Below the pieces are notes generated by a model. That model did no database searches. It was not told where the DNA came from and saw only the letters and a program-made list of their open reading frames with translations. A stretch of 64,000 nt of DNA from Mytilus californianus. Its lineage: Eukaryota > Mollusca > Bivalvia > Mytilida > Mytilidae. Shown here piece by piece: positions 1 to 11,915 of the stretch. The stretch is from NCBI RefSeq assembly GCF_021869535.1, contig NW_026262582.1, positions 59,842,851-59,906,850 of the forward strand, in the 5' to 3' direction. The position numbers and the translations under genes were made by a program. How positions within the stretch are numbered: the first letter of the stretch is position 1; each line of letters begins with the position of its first letter.

Positions 1-187
1 GGACTTTATCAGTGTTTTTGCTTTTGTTTGTTTGTTATTTGAAGCACATTGATGACGGAATGATACACTTCTCATGAAACACCTGTGTCAAAGATCACTG
101 GTTTAACCATTTGTTATATCTTTTCTTTCGGTTAAAACTAACTATATACGTTAAAACGATCTAGATCATGTGGTATAAAAAAGAAGA

Positions 188-300
188 TGTGGTTGCCTAT
201 AATTGCTAACATCTACTTTATTTGAACTTTTGTGGATAGTTGTCTCATTGGAAATCATACCACATCTCCTTATTTTTATATATTTTGTTATTTTTTTTTT
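188..300 (-). repeat. Mussel interspersed repeat A, end fragment
   Basis: The text 'gttgcctataattgc...gtctcattggaaatcatacc' followed by 'acatctccttatttttatat' is the reverse complement of the 5' end of repeat A ('atgtggtatgattgccaatg...'). A direct second copy lies at 494-612. Confidence 0.65.
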
Positions 301-493
301 TTTTTTGCTATCCTTTCTTTCTGTATACCTGTGTGTTTTTATTTAGTGGAGACGTATGTTTGTAGATGGTCTGGTCGTTTATTTTGTCTGATATTGTTGT
401 CCGTTATATACATTTATTGCATGAACAATACACTTAAAATATATATCAGAGGAGTCATCCTGTCACTTTAGCATCCTTTGTGACAATGTTAAA

Positions 494-612
494 GGTATAT
501 ACGGTTGCCTATAATTGCTTACATGCACTTTATTTGAACTTGGTAGATAGTTGTCTCATTCGCAGTCATACCACATCTCCTTATTTTTATATGTTTTGAT
601 ATTATTTTTTTT
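494..612 (-). repeat. Mussel interspersed repeat A, end fragment
   Basis: Same text and orientation as 188-300, about 310 bp further on, with a handful of changes. The pair suggests two insertions or a local duplication. Confidence 0.65.
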
Positions 613-779
613 GGCTATCATGACAAGCTAACAATACATGCTGTATTCTTTCTTTATGACACATATGAAAAAAAATGAGATTTCAGATAATTACAAATAT
701 CTAGTTTTTATCAAATTATTAACTGACATCAAATAATACCACGACAATGTCCTGATTTAAAACTGGATAACAAAAAATA

Positions 780-1060
780 TAAGTATGATTGCCAATTAGA
801 CTACTCTCCACAAGAGACCAAATGACATAGAAGTTATCAGCTATAGGTCACCGTACGGCAAAATCCATACCGCATAGTCAGCTTTAAAAGGCCCCGAAAT
901 GACAAATTTAAAACAATTTAACCGAGAAAACAGACGTAATTTATTCACAAAATAATGAACGAAAAACAGATATGATATACAGCAACAAACGACATACACT
1001 TAATTACATGCTCTTGGCTCAAACAGATCGTGGCGGGGTTAAACTTGTTCGAAAGCGCCA
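780..1060 (+). repeat. Mussel interspersed repeat A
   Basis: Runs from 'tatgattgccaattagacta' through 'ataggtcaccgtacggca', 'gtcagctttaaaaggccccg' and 'gtggcggggttaaac', the standard order of this repeat. It passes directly into the 3' flank of the RT relic at 1171-1750, as at 22505-23230, so repeat A and the RT element travel together here. Confidence 0.7.
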
Positions 1061-1170
1061 ACCATCCCTTTGACCTGGGCAAGTGGTGTAACAGTACAAC
1101 ATAAGAACAAATTATAAAAATCAGTTGAAAAGGGCTTAACTCATCAGATCAATACAAAGCAGAAAAACAT

Positions 1171-1750
1171 TTAACAAAAACACAGACCGGACGTGGCGGG
1201 GTATTTATATACATCCCGAAAACAACAAAAACACAAAGTACATATCTCAGAGGACTCGCAGTTACTGACAGCTAGTTCAAACTCGGTAAACAACATCTCC
1301 GTAAAAAATATGATGTGCTCTCTCGTTTGAAATAAGTTTTCTACAGGTACAACCAAACTTCCAAACCAAATCTTTGTATCTATGGAAGAATTTAGTAGAA
1401 GTTTTAAGTAATTTGTGGTAACTAAATCCCTGAATTAATAATTTACTAGTCATACATAGATTGCGTTCATTGAAATCCAAAATGTCACAACAGACACGGG
1501 CATGGTGAATGGTAAGAATATCTAGCATATTAACTTCTCTCATTAAAATTTAAATGAGTTGCTGCACATATGATTGCAATCAGATTTACCAAACGACCAT
1601 TGAATTCAATAGGAAAACTTTCATTTGATAAGATTCTGTGAAAATGTAGGGTAAAGAGTTGAAAAGTCAAAACAGTCAACAGAATCAAAAGGACCACCAA
1701 ACGCACGTAATTTATCTTGAACAACCAAAGACTTTTTTACACTCCAAAAA
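1171..1750 (-). pseudogene. Reverse-transcriptase relic (retroelement 3' half)
   Basis: Two overlapping minus-strand frames carry HARVCCDILDFNERNLCMTS and TKFFHRYKDLVWKFGC. These match, residue for residue in most places, the C-terminal part of the copy at 23600-24190 (YARVSCDVLDFNRRNLCITS). Their junction around 1540 is an internal deletion with frameshift. The 3' flank (about 1020-1280) is also shared with 22780-23230, so it is the element's 3' UTR. Confidence 0.65.
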
Positions 1751-2164
1751 TAGTTAATTCCATTATTTTCATATGTTTTATTACAAACATCAATGATAAG
1801 TTCTTTGATAGTAGTTAAGGAAGTAGCACTGGAAGATTATCTGTAAAACACTTACACGAGGCAGAGATGGAACGATATTGTACTGTTTTGTTTTTTGTTT
1901 TGTGTAGTCTAGGTAACCGATACAGTAAGGACCTTCAAATGTTCAGAAGAGGCCTTAAGCTATGACTTGGTTATGATATTACAGTTTACTATATGACTCT
2001 TATACTAATCTTGTCTTAGGGAGGGATAAATCGTACTTTGTAAAAAATCACTCTGTTGAAACAAATAATTCTCTGAAAATGACATCATCAGATGATTGAT
2101 TTCTTGATTGACGACTTATATGTTATATTTGCAGGACTTTTTTTTCTCAACATAAAATCGGCAT

Positions 2165-3045
2165 TTTGATGGAAACTAACTGTGCTCCTCTTCTTTCTAT
2201 GGTTTCTTCATTCATATGAGGCTTATTTTAAACCAGAACTTCGAAGGAAGAATGAAAAGAAGCTAGCATTGTCTTTTAACTTCACGTTCTGCTTGATAGA
2301 TGATGTTAATTTACTTAAAAAATCAAAAATTTGGTGACTATGCTGGACGCATCTATCCCATCGAACTGGAAGTAAAGGATACAACAGATACAGCTAAGTG
2401 TGCCTCACAGTATTAACATTTAGAAATTGACAATGAAGTTCGGTTGAGAACAGAACTTTATGACAAAAGAGATGATATTAGCTTCTCATTGTAAACTTTC
2501 CATGTAACAACATTCCAGCACTTAAATTACTTCCTCCAATATGGAATATATATCTCCTATTTGATACGATATTCAATAGCTTTGAATTCGTATCATGAAT
2601 TCCTTGATATAGGGTTGCTGCTTACAATGAGGTTATCAAACTAAGAGTTTTTAGTGATGGAATCATCCCTTCGATAATTTAACCGACGTCATCAGTAATT
2701 GGTTGGCAGTTATGGAATATCTGTTGCAACGATGAAAACAGATATGATCCAATTGTCGCTACCATTATCCTGCCATTTTATCCTCTAATGTAACCTACCG
2801 AATTAAAAGTATCACTTGTTTTGTACAAGAGGAACAACGGATGCCACATGTAGAGCGGGATATGCTTATAATTCCGGGGCACCATATAGCATCCCCTGTT
2901 TTGTTTGGATATGTGTTGCTCAGTCTATAGTTCTTTATGTTGTAATTTGTAAACTGTTTGTCTTTGGTCGTTTTTTTTTTTTGTGTTTTGCTATGTCATT
3001 GAAAGATATTTTTTTTTAATTTATGGGTTTTAATATCTTTTTGGT
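2165..3045 (+). pseudogene. Heavily decayed reverse transcriptase with 3' tail
   Basis: Reading across several stops and frameshifts gives, in order, NCAPLLS, LALSFNFTFCLIDDV, GRIYPIELEVKDTTD, LRTELYDKRDD and LIRYSIALNSYHEF, then RRHQ-LVGSYGIS. This is the order of motifs in a family of mollusc reverse transcriptases. The 3' tail DATCRAGYAYNSGAP (from 2838) matches the tails at 63590 (+) and 39640 (-). The element is dead. Confidence 0.65.
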
Positions 3046-3049
3046 AGTA

Positions 3050-4719
3050 ACCATATATAGCTAGGTCGTTTAAATGTTCGACGAAACATCTTTCTAACTA
3101 CCATTTTTCCATAGTAAAACAGGGAACGAATAATGCTTATTGTGAGGTATATTCAACCAACGGGATAAATCATAGGTTGATTCTAAAAGTGACTGTAAAA
3201 TCTCGAATCACAATCGTTACAACTTTACAGTTGTAACAAAACTTTTGATTTGTTCTATGTACTAAGCCAGAGTATCAACATATTGACTGTATTTTCTGGT
3301 TAAACATTGTTTTCTCTACACTGTTGAGAATCATTCAACTTCACATTCCTTTCCTAAGGTTATGAGATAAGCCAATTAAATTACAACAATACCTACACCG
3401 AAAATGATACGATCAAAATGCTGGACTATTTAAACGAAGACATATTTATTTAGTGTGTTGGATATTTATTTCAACAAATTGTTGGTATTACAAAAAAGAT
3501 GTTATTGTGCAGCCGTATTGGTCGACTTCTATTTGTACTCATGTGAAACAGAAATAATACAAACCAGCATCAAAGACAAATAGAAACAAAAACATTTTGC
3601 CAACTGTTATTTTCAGAGATATTGATGATGTAAATCAGTCACCATGTTTGTTCTGATTGCTCGTGTCTCATATATCAAAGTGATTTTAAATTAAGGATAT
3701 AATGAACACCAGCATGTCTGCTTTATATATCGATTTTTCCCTTTCTCCGGCCGACTATCTCTGAAATGAGTATAGACCAGCTATGTTACTATTCAAATTA
3801 TTATCATTTTGTTTAACTATTTTGTTTGACAAAATATTTTCAGTTTCATCTGTTCGGAACGATTTTTTTTTTTTTTTTTTAGAAAAAGGTCTTTGTAAAT
3901 ATTTCTGATATATTTCCATAAGTTAACATCAATAGTAAATGCATTACTTGATATAACTGTTAATGACCATTGGTGTCAACTTTTCTGCTGGTGCAATCTG
4001 ATTATCAATGAAGTCAAAAGTTTGAACTCAAAATTACATATTTTCACGTAGGCAAATCTGAAGTGTCTTATCTTCTATCCGTTGAATAGATTAACAAAAA
4101 AAGAAAATAAAAACACTCTAAGATAATCTAAAATCATACTGCTGAAGTCATAAACAGACAGTATGTTAGTAGTTTGTTAAAAAATGGGACAACCGATAAA
4201 ACACTACTGGTGTTACATGTTCATGGTTTTGTTGGTAAATGTATTTACAAAACAAATAATACCATGTAAAAGATAGGCGAAAGATACCAAAGGAAACAAT
4301 TCCAATTAAATGCGCATATTTATCATGTTTATGAACATATTTTTCTGGAACAAAAAAGGATGTATGTTACAGAAGTTTATTTCTAGGGTTATGTCTTGAA
4401 TGTTCCTTAGTATCTTCAACCTTCTTTTTAAATGTTTAAATAATGAAAGGGTATAATATATAACGCCCCTAACCTGACACAAGCATGACTGGTGATTTTA
4501 TGAACTATGACATGTGAAATCAACATTTTATTACCTATTCTACAACACTTGAAACTTTTGAATGACAATATTCTGTAACCTCATTCGTCATTATATATAG
4601 TTCGTTTGGTTATATTCTTAATCTGTTAATGTGATCTTGACCTAGGAGGATTACACATTTTAAACCGTATAAGAACTTCAAAATATCAAAGTTATTGTTA
4701 CCTGTTCCCTTTCTCACAG
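3050..4719. other. AT-rich stretch, nothing identified
   Basis: Anonymous AT-rich DNA with poly-T runs (for example 3864-3882). No coding or repeat feature is supported. Confidence 0.5.
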
Positions 4720-4812
4720 GTATCTATTACAGGAAAACTGCAAAGTCATTACGAAACCGAGGAACATTTCGTACAGACGGCATCTTGGACGCACTTTGTG
4801 GCTAATCATAGA
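4720..4812 (+). CDS. Orphan exon-like island, 93 nt, unknown gene
   Basis: A strong acceptor (CCCTTTCTCACAG) and a consensus donor (AGA then GTGAGT) bound exactly 31 open codons, phase 0 at both ends. The peptide ends HFVQTASWTHFVANHR. Base composition is richer in GC than the flanks. I do not recognise the protein and see no partner exons nearby. It could belong to a gene with very long introns extending out of the window, or be an ancient cassette exon. Confidence 0.4.
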
Positions 4813-5342
4813 GTGAGTTAATTTTATAACATTGTATTTGAAGCCTTCAAATTGCTCTTCACATATTTGAACCTTTTCTCCGTGAAATACTGGAAATATA
4901 ACTGTTCTTTAAAGTACAACATTTGTTCTTGCATTCAAAAGACTGTCCTTGTCAATTATATTAGACATTTCGATCATCATAACATTAATTCAACACATTG
5001 TAAATTTGTATTTCAGCTTTTTACCATTTGTTAGATTGGTTCTTGATTAAAGTATCAGCACCTGATAGCCTTTTATGCTTGAGCTAAATCGTCGTTTATC
5101 CGTAATGGTCAGGCCATTACAGACAATTTTGTTTCAACTTCTAAAAAGGATTATTTTCTGTCGTGCATTGTATTTTCAGTGATCTGGTGAATAGTACCTT
5201 TTCCTTATTGTCCCATTTTGTTAAATTATGTATAATTATCAAATTATGAACAATAGCATATGTCAGAGAAGATGTGGTAGTATTTTATCGGTAATTACAA
5301 TCTAAATCGATACTAAATGTGAGTTTGAAATGTGAAGTCCTA

Positions 5343-5624
5343 TTAAGGGGATAAAGAACACCTAAGGGAATTAATTATTCAAAAATCAGCTGAACGTTTT
5401 AATCACATACTATGAGTAAAGAGAAATCAAGCTTCTTAATGATCAAAATTAGTGCTTGTCAAACTGCGATATATCCAATGACATTAATTTTGTAAATTGT
5501 GTGGTTCAAGTTTCTTGAAATTTTTATATTTTTGGCAGTAGGTCAATGTGAATATTTTGTTAAAATTTTCTGAACATTAAATGAGCCAAATCTATTTTAG
5601 TCAAAGTGTTGAGTACCCCCTTAA
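5343..5624 (+). mobile_element. TTAA-flanked MITE, copy 1
   Basis: A 274-bp segment (5347-5620) begins GGGGATA, ends TACCCCC and has TTAA on each side. It contains 'tcttaatgatcaaaattagt' and 'gtggttcaagtttcttgaaa', found in reverse complement at 17983-18222. TTAA target sites are typical of piggyBac-type elements; no transposase is present. Confidence 0.65.
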
Positions 5625-6631
5625 TGACATCATTGATTTCTCATATTTGTCATGACCATGCCCATATGAATATAACTTGAAAGATATATTTGAGATCTTG
5701 TCTCACAAAAAACCGTGCAAAAGTGTCCAGGAGTGAATCTCACAGAATCTCGTGAAATTTGGTACACACAACACATAATCAGTTATAGCCATCATAAATA
5801 TCTTTTTGACCAATTCACGTGATAAAGCATTATTAAGGAAATAAAAAGACAAAAAATAAATGTATACTTCATTTTATTTAGAATGGCTTCTGAAATTGTA
5901 AAACTGGTGTGAGGAATTGGCTATTTTACCCAATTTATGACCAGAAGAAATAGTAAAATATAAAATAGGTGAAGCTGTAATTAAAGGGTGAATATATCAA
6001 AATGAATTTCTATGATAGATTAAAGAAATATAAAAAATCAATCCACAGCAAATATTTAGAAATATATTTAGTACATATCACTGTACGGCTATTTTTTTTT
6101 GATAGTATTTTATATATTTTTTAATAAAATAAAATCATTTTCTCAACACAAAGCCACAATTTAGGGTGCAATTATTATCAAAACAAGTGATTTATTACTT
6201 CAACTGCTGTTTCTTTTTAATTCAAAGCAAAATTATAATGGAAACCGTGTTCAAAGTACTAAAAGCACTCATGGACAGCTCTATTATACAAATGAAAAAA
6301 GACAGTTTGTATTCAAAATCAAAATTCTCCAATTTGAAACTACTAATAGCAAATAGGATTGATCCAACATTGTGAAAGGTCTAGCAGTAATGATTTCTTG
6401 TGAACTTAAAATATATTTTACTTTATTATTGAACAAAGGCTTCTGAAAATGACCAAAAGGAATAATGCACTATCGCTAAATAATCTTATTAAAAGACATT
6501 TTAATATCATATATAAATTAAGGAAACTACACAATAAATAAGGACACCTAAAATAAGAGCTTCAACATGATAAAAATACAGCACATCAAGACAATGATTC
6601 AAACTTGGAAGATCCCTGTTAAGCTTGACAA

Positions 6632-6685
6632 ATTGTATATATATGCAATCATACCACATCTCCTTATTTTTATATCTATCTCTTG
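6632..6685 (-). repeat. Repeat A, end fragment
   Basis: 'gcaatcataccacatctcct' followed by 'tatttttatat' marks the terminal part of repeat A in reverse orientation. Confidence 0.5.
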
Positions 6686-7494
6686 TTGTAATCTCTATGT
6701 TGCCTTCTAGATGTAGTTTTTGGTAATTTTTGTTTTTAAGTTGTTGTCTTAAAATTTTTAATTTTTGTTTTCTTTTAAAAGACACTGAAAAAAATAAAAT
6801 TGAAAAAAAAACAATATTTTTTTTACAAATCTATTGGCTTAGTTATTGAAAAACAGGTACACATGTATATTTATAAGAACATTTTAGTTATTGTTGTTCA
6901 TAATTGCCATCAGAAAATAAAACAATTAAAGACACTTCTTAAATTGGAAATTCATAATTGAGGGTTCACAAAGTAAAGATCAGCCAACAAAACTTGGGTA
7001 AAATGGGTTTGACTGAATGATCAATTTCTGATAACTTATTGTCTAGAGGCAAATATGAATATTTAGGAAGAAAGAATATAACCTGGTTAGAACCCTCCAT
7101 TCCACTTTTAATATGACAGAGAGAGGCTTATTCATTAAAATGAAGTCAAATAATGAAAAAAAACATGTATTCCTTTAAAAATTTTCCTGAGAGCAATTTA
7201 TATTTCACCTGCATGGTTAACTTTGTGATGGTTGGTTAATTTAAATTTTAACTTACTTTTACACAATCTTTTACTCATTTTTTAAAATACTGAAAATGAA
7301 TTTCAATCATCTGATCATGAAAATCTAATATAACATGATAGAGAGTAAGTAGTACAAATGTACCAAACATCAAGGTTTCATACCTAAGGTAAATGTCAGT
7401 CAAGGAGAAAAAATATTAAGTTTTAAATAATGGTGGATTATTTTTTTTAAACAAAAGTGTACTTTTAGGGGTTATTAGCAGATCTTAATAAAAA

Positions 7495-7735
7495 ATTAGG
7501 AGATGTAGTATGATTTCCAATGAGACAACTATCCACCAAAGTTCTAATGAAGTAGAAGTAAGCAATTATAGGCAACCATATGGCCTTCAACAATGAGACA
7601 ATCCATACCCGATACCGTATAGTTATCTATAAAAGGCCCCGACATAAAAAGTGCGGAACAATTCAACTGAGAAAACTAACAGCATATTTTCATCACAAAA
7701 CAATTCACGAAAAACAAATATGACAGACAAGAACC
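7495..7735 (+). repeat. Mussel interspersed repeat A
   Basis: 'aggagatgtagtatgatttc', 'gcaattataggcaaccatat', 'ctataaaaggccccgacata' and 'acgaaaaacaaatatgacag' follow the order of repeat A. Confidence 0.7.
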
Positions 7736-10517
7736 TATGACAACCACTTTGATTGTTAAATTTATTTCCAGTTTTCATACAAAAATAAAGGACCAATGTA
7801 GACGTTGATATATATACATGTACTGTATAGACACCTGTCATTGTAATCTACATGTTGAAGCCTAGATAATAGGTACACAGGATATATTACCAATGTCTTT
7901 ATTTTAAGAAACTTTTGCTTTGGGTTGCTGACTTTTATACTACACATAATCTTTTATTTATTTTTTTGTGTTCAACGGTAAAATACTTGAGCTCTTTTCA
8001 CCAAAAAAATCTTGCGACATTAAATGATCGAAAGTTGTACTGAAATGTTAATACCTTACATTTGGTTTTGGTACTAATAAGTATGTATGCAATATAAGAG
8101 ACAATTGTGTATCGTTTTTTTTTTAAGATGGAGAAGGAATGTTAAGAACTTCTTATACTATATATGATGTAGTAACCTGAGCTGAAAAAATGCATTGGTA
8201 TGTCTGTCTACATGTAAAGTGAAGCATTTTACCTGTTGACCTACAATCCCATTTAAATTTTTTGGAAGTATTAGAAAACAATTGTGATATCTGACAATTT
8301 TTTACTCATTTAGGAAATAGTTTCCAATTTGGATGGCTGTACCCCACCTTTTGAAAGCAATGCAGACAACATTCAAAATTTGTTGAAAGCATATAAAAAT
8401 TAAGAGCTCTGGAATTGATAAATCTGAGGCAAGTTGGACAAATTTAACTCGAATAACTTATAGTAATAAGGAGGTGTGGAATTATTACAAATAAGATAAT
8501 ACAACCTGCATCATAGTATTGATAATTTTTAAGGTGACTTTTAAGGGTAGTTAAATTCTGGCAGTGATTTGACTTCCATTTTTTTTTTTATTAATTTCCT
8601 TAGCAACAAACTGAAAAAAAGTATTGAACATACATGTAAATACATGTATTATTATATATCTTGCAAAAATCACATTCATGACATTAGTATACATACATAA
8701 TCATACGTGTATTTGACATAAACATGCCTTGTGACTACCGGGTTTATCGCTTTTGGGATTCTGAGTGTAGAGCGATTTCCTAAATTGGGCTCCTCAGAGA
8801 CTCTTGACTCTGAATCCTAAACTGTAAAAGGGATAACAGCTGGGTTTTTGTTGTACATAAGATCTTAAAAATTTTCATTAGCCGGAAAAAGATAAAACCA
8901 TCCTCCTGGACGATTTTTTTTTCAAATTTTGCATGTTTTCTGTGAGACAAGCTCTTAATACATTGCAATGGTTTTCTAATTGAGTTGATCTTCCATGAAA
9001 CCAATACAGTGAATTGAAATGAATATGACTGTTTGGTTTGACTGGCCCTTTAGGAAGCATTTCTTGTGAGAAGTAAATCAGTCAATGTACGCATTTTTCG
9101 TAACCTACACACGAAAGCTATTAAATTGCTTCAATACAATGTTATATCGTATAACCTATAGGATAATTAAAAAGTGCAAGTTATGAAATACTTTTTATCT
9201 CGTATGGGTAATATATTTAGAAGCTATGACGTTTTGTAGCTCTAATTTATCATTTTATATTTTCTAGTACTTGTAGCAATGATATACGTTAATTGATTTC
9301 CAAATATGAGACACAGCTATTGTTTTCGTTTTATTTTTGTTCAAACTTACATATAAAATTAAGTATATGCAATTTATACTACCATGTGATAGAGCGAAAT
9401 GTGTTTATGAAATGCTCCTGTTACAGAAATACACAAAAGAATACAAATATTCATAAATGTTTATACGATGTTCCTTAGTTCCAAGTAGTGAATCGTTCTT
9501 GAAATACTACCAGATTGAACAAACATAATCTACTCGTCCAGTATAACGGGACAACCGTGTTTTGGTCTGTTTTTTAACAAATAAAATATTTGACTCTGAT
9601 CATTCTTTGTAGAGAATACAGATATGATGTTGGTCTGTGTCTGTTGTTTGATAACATATAACATGTATAAGGTTCTATCTCCTTTAAGAAAAGTTGATGT
9701 TAGACGGATTTAACTTTTTTAATAGTCCAATAAGGTCACATAGCACATGATGTTTATGTATTTTCGTTCCTGATTTATCGAAATCCTCATCTGACGTACG
9801 TTTACCTGGTGCAAAGGTAAATATGATGTTAATAGATAATTTGATGAATAATAAATGCTATGGTGTAAATTTCGTTGCTATGGGTTTTACTACACGAAAA
9901 TTACTGTAATCATACTGTGCTTTGACCCTGTTATGTTATCCACTGACAACAAAAGATGTTTGAAGATCATAACATTGTATCACTACATTTACTGATCAAT
10001 TTCTAAAATTGTTAACAAAATATTTTGGTTAAAAAAAACATTCGTGGATCACGGGGTACCAAATTTTATTTGATAAGGTAATACTTTAGCTACATGTCCT
10101 TAAGAAAATATAATTTAGTTAAGTCAGGACTGTTGCGTTTTTATGCAGAGGACTCGTACTATTGTAAAGAATTTTTCCTTGATTTGTAACGGAAAAACCA
10201 TGTTTCCTTTGAGTCACCATAGCAACTATATAGTAATATGTAAAGTTACAATTGACATATAGTTATTTGTTACAAATGATCATTTCCTTATTGGAATAAT
10301 TCAAAATAGATATCATCTACAGTTTCTTTGTTGTTTTGACATTTACAAAGTCCATATTTTTGATAATTTTCCCATAATTATAGACTACATAACAGTCAAA
10401 CTAAATAAAAGTTTTAAAACATGTAAAACTACACTTTCCTATGATAACACTGTCATTGTTTAATGTAATAAATATACACAACGCACAACAAAGGAAGGTG
10501 CTACTTATTATTTTAAG

Positions 10518-10737
10518 GTTATCAAGTCATGACTAGTGGAGACATTATCACCAACAAACGACTAGAGGAAAATACAATAACTGTTATATCTGTTGTTATA
10601 GTTTGTGTGTATATTGCTGCGTGTTGTCTGAAATCAAAGGTAACATCTGCAAAAAGATATGCACAAAGATGTCGGAACCACAGCAGAACTTGAAAATTGA
10701 AAACAATTTATACGAGACAAGTGGCAACTACCTTTAA
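10518..10737 (+). pseudogene. Relic membrane-helix/tail exon, possible third family member
   Basis: An acceptor-like TTATTTTAAG is followed in phase 1, the same entry phase as the terminal exon of gene 2, by a frame running through NKRLEENTITVI and the helix SVVIVCVYIAACCLKSK. That frame stops at 10691. A different frame from 10669 carries a tail-like end (NNLYETSGNYL, stop at 10735). One frameshift between about 10640 and 10669 would unite helix and tail. I see a hydrophobic helix plus basic stop-transfer, as in gene 2. No intact cysteine exon lies upstream, so this looks like a decayed paralogue. Confidence 0.4.
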
Positions 10738-11814
10738 TAGGAGAAGACTGTTGATAAGGTGTTTCAAAGTGCTGACGAAACAGTTTCGACGAAGTGTTAT
10801 TATCATCGATCAACTGATTTAAAGTTCGATACGAACTTGTTTTGTTTTATATAGTATGTCATATTACATATGCAAGCACATATGTATGTGTAACCAAAGG
10901 TTCAAATTCAATAGTCCAATGATATTGATAAAATAAAAATGAGCATGTTTTGTTTTTGCGATACAGATTGTACGTCAACGAAGCATCACATAATCCCGAC
11001 CTATACCACCCCTTGCCTTCTACAATATAAATCATACTATAACAAGGTAAATAAAGAATGATAGATAAAGCACATACTTGTAAATCAGTTTCAAAATCAT
11101 GTCTATGTAGATTCGACTTGATGACTTTTGAACATCGGCATAGGCTGTTTCGTAAAATAAAAAAAATATATATGCAAGTACCTACAGCCTTGTGAAACAA
11201 GGTTTTGATTTGTAGTAATAAGCCATTTCTTCAAACAAATTATGTTTTTGGTAATTATGTGTGATGCAATATCCTGTATGATTTCATTAGAAATGGAAAG
11301 TGAACAGTTTATGATGCATGGTGCAACGGCGATTGATGTAAAGTTGAATGGTGTATGATTAAATGCTGAATTGTAAACGATGTAACTAGGAAAGGAATAA
11401 ACCAAGATTTCATGTAGTCGTTCGGTAATCGTTTACTGCAAAGGTTGCAAGGAATCAAACAAAATTGACCAAAGTTGTTGTTTTTTTATTCACCTGTTTT
11501 GATTGTGGAAGAACAGAAAAGTAATGTGGTTCTTATAGTGTCTCTGTTGGAAATATTTACAGATTGATTATACATAAATGGTTTACCAAGGGTTGGCATA
11601 TGAGATTTTTATGCACAACATGATAGATAATATACACTTAAAACATAGGTAATGAAGTCTGACTAATATTTGATTTTGTGTTAATGTATAAGTTTTCTTT
11701 GATGTATGCGCACTATGTTTTGGTTATGTAATATCGTGTTCATCTCCTGTCATTTTGTTTGTTGTATCGGACTTGTCCGATCGGTTTTTCTATAATTAAC
11801 GTTTCTGATAGATG

Positions 11815-11915
11815 TTTTTGGCAAACCTTTCTGAAATGTTGGTCCTAAACTTCGTACTTTTTTAGAGTTTTGACGTTTCTATTCGAGCGTCACTGACGAG
11901 TCTTTTGCAGATAAC
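11815..11915 (+). repeat. Small fragment of the RT-tail repeat
   Basis: Contains 'attcgagcgtcactgacgag' and 'aaacttcgtactttttta', matching the segment at 63300-63400. About 100 bp remain. Confidence 0.45.

Larger units (their letters stand above)
5625..10517. other. AT-rich stretch with scattered repeats, no gene supported
   Basis: Holds repeat A pieces (6632, 7495) and a GC-richer block at 8740-9060 whose minus-strand frames (MLPKGPVKPNSHIHF..., 9060-8878) look like decayed coding or repeat text but are not recognised. At 9370-9478 a + frame KCSCYRNTQKNTNIHKC resembles the cysteine spacing of gene 2 (CNC...GC) and could be a decayed EGF exon upstream of the relic at 10518. Confidence 0.35.
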
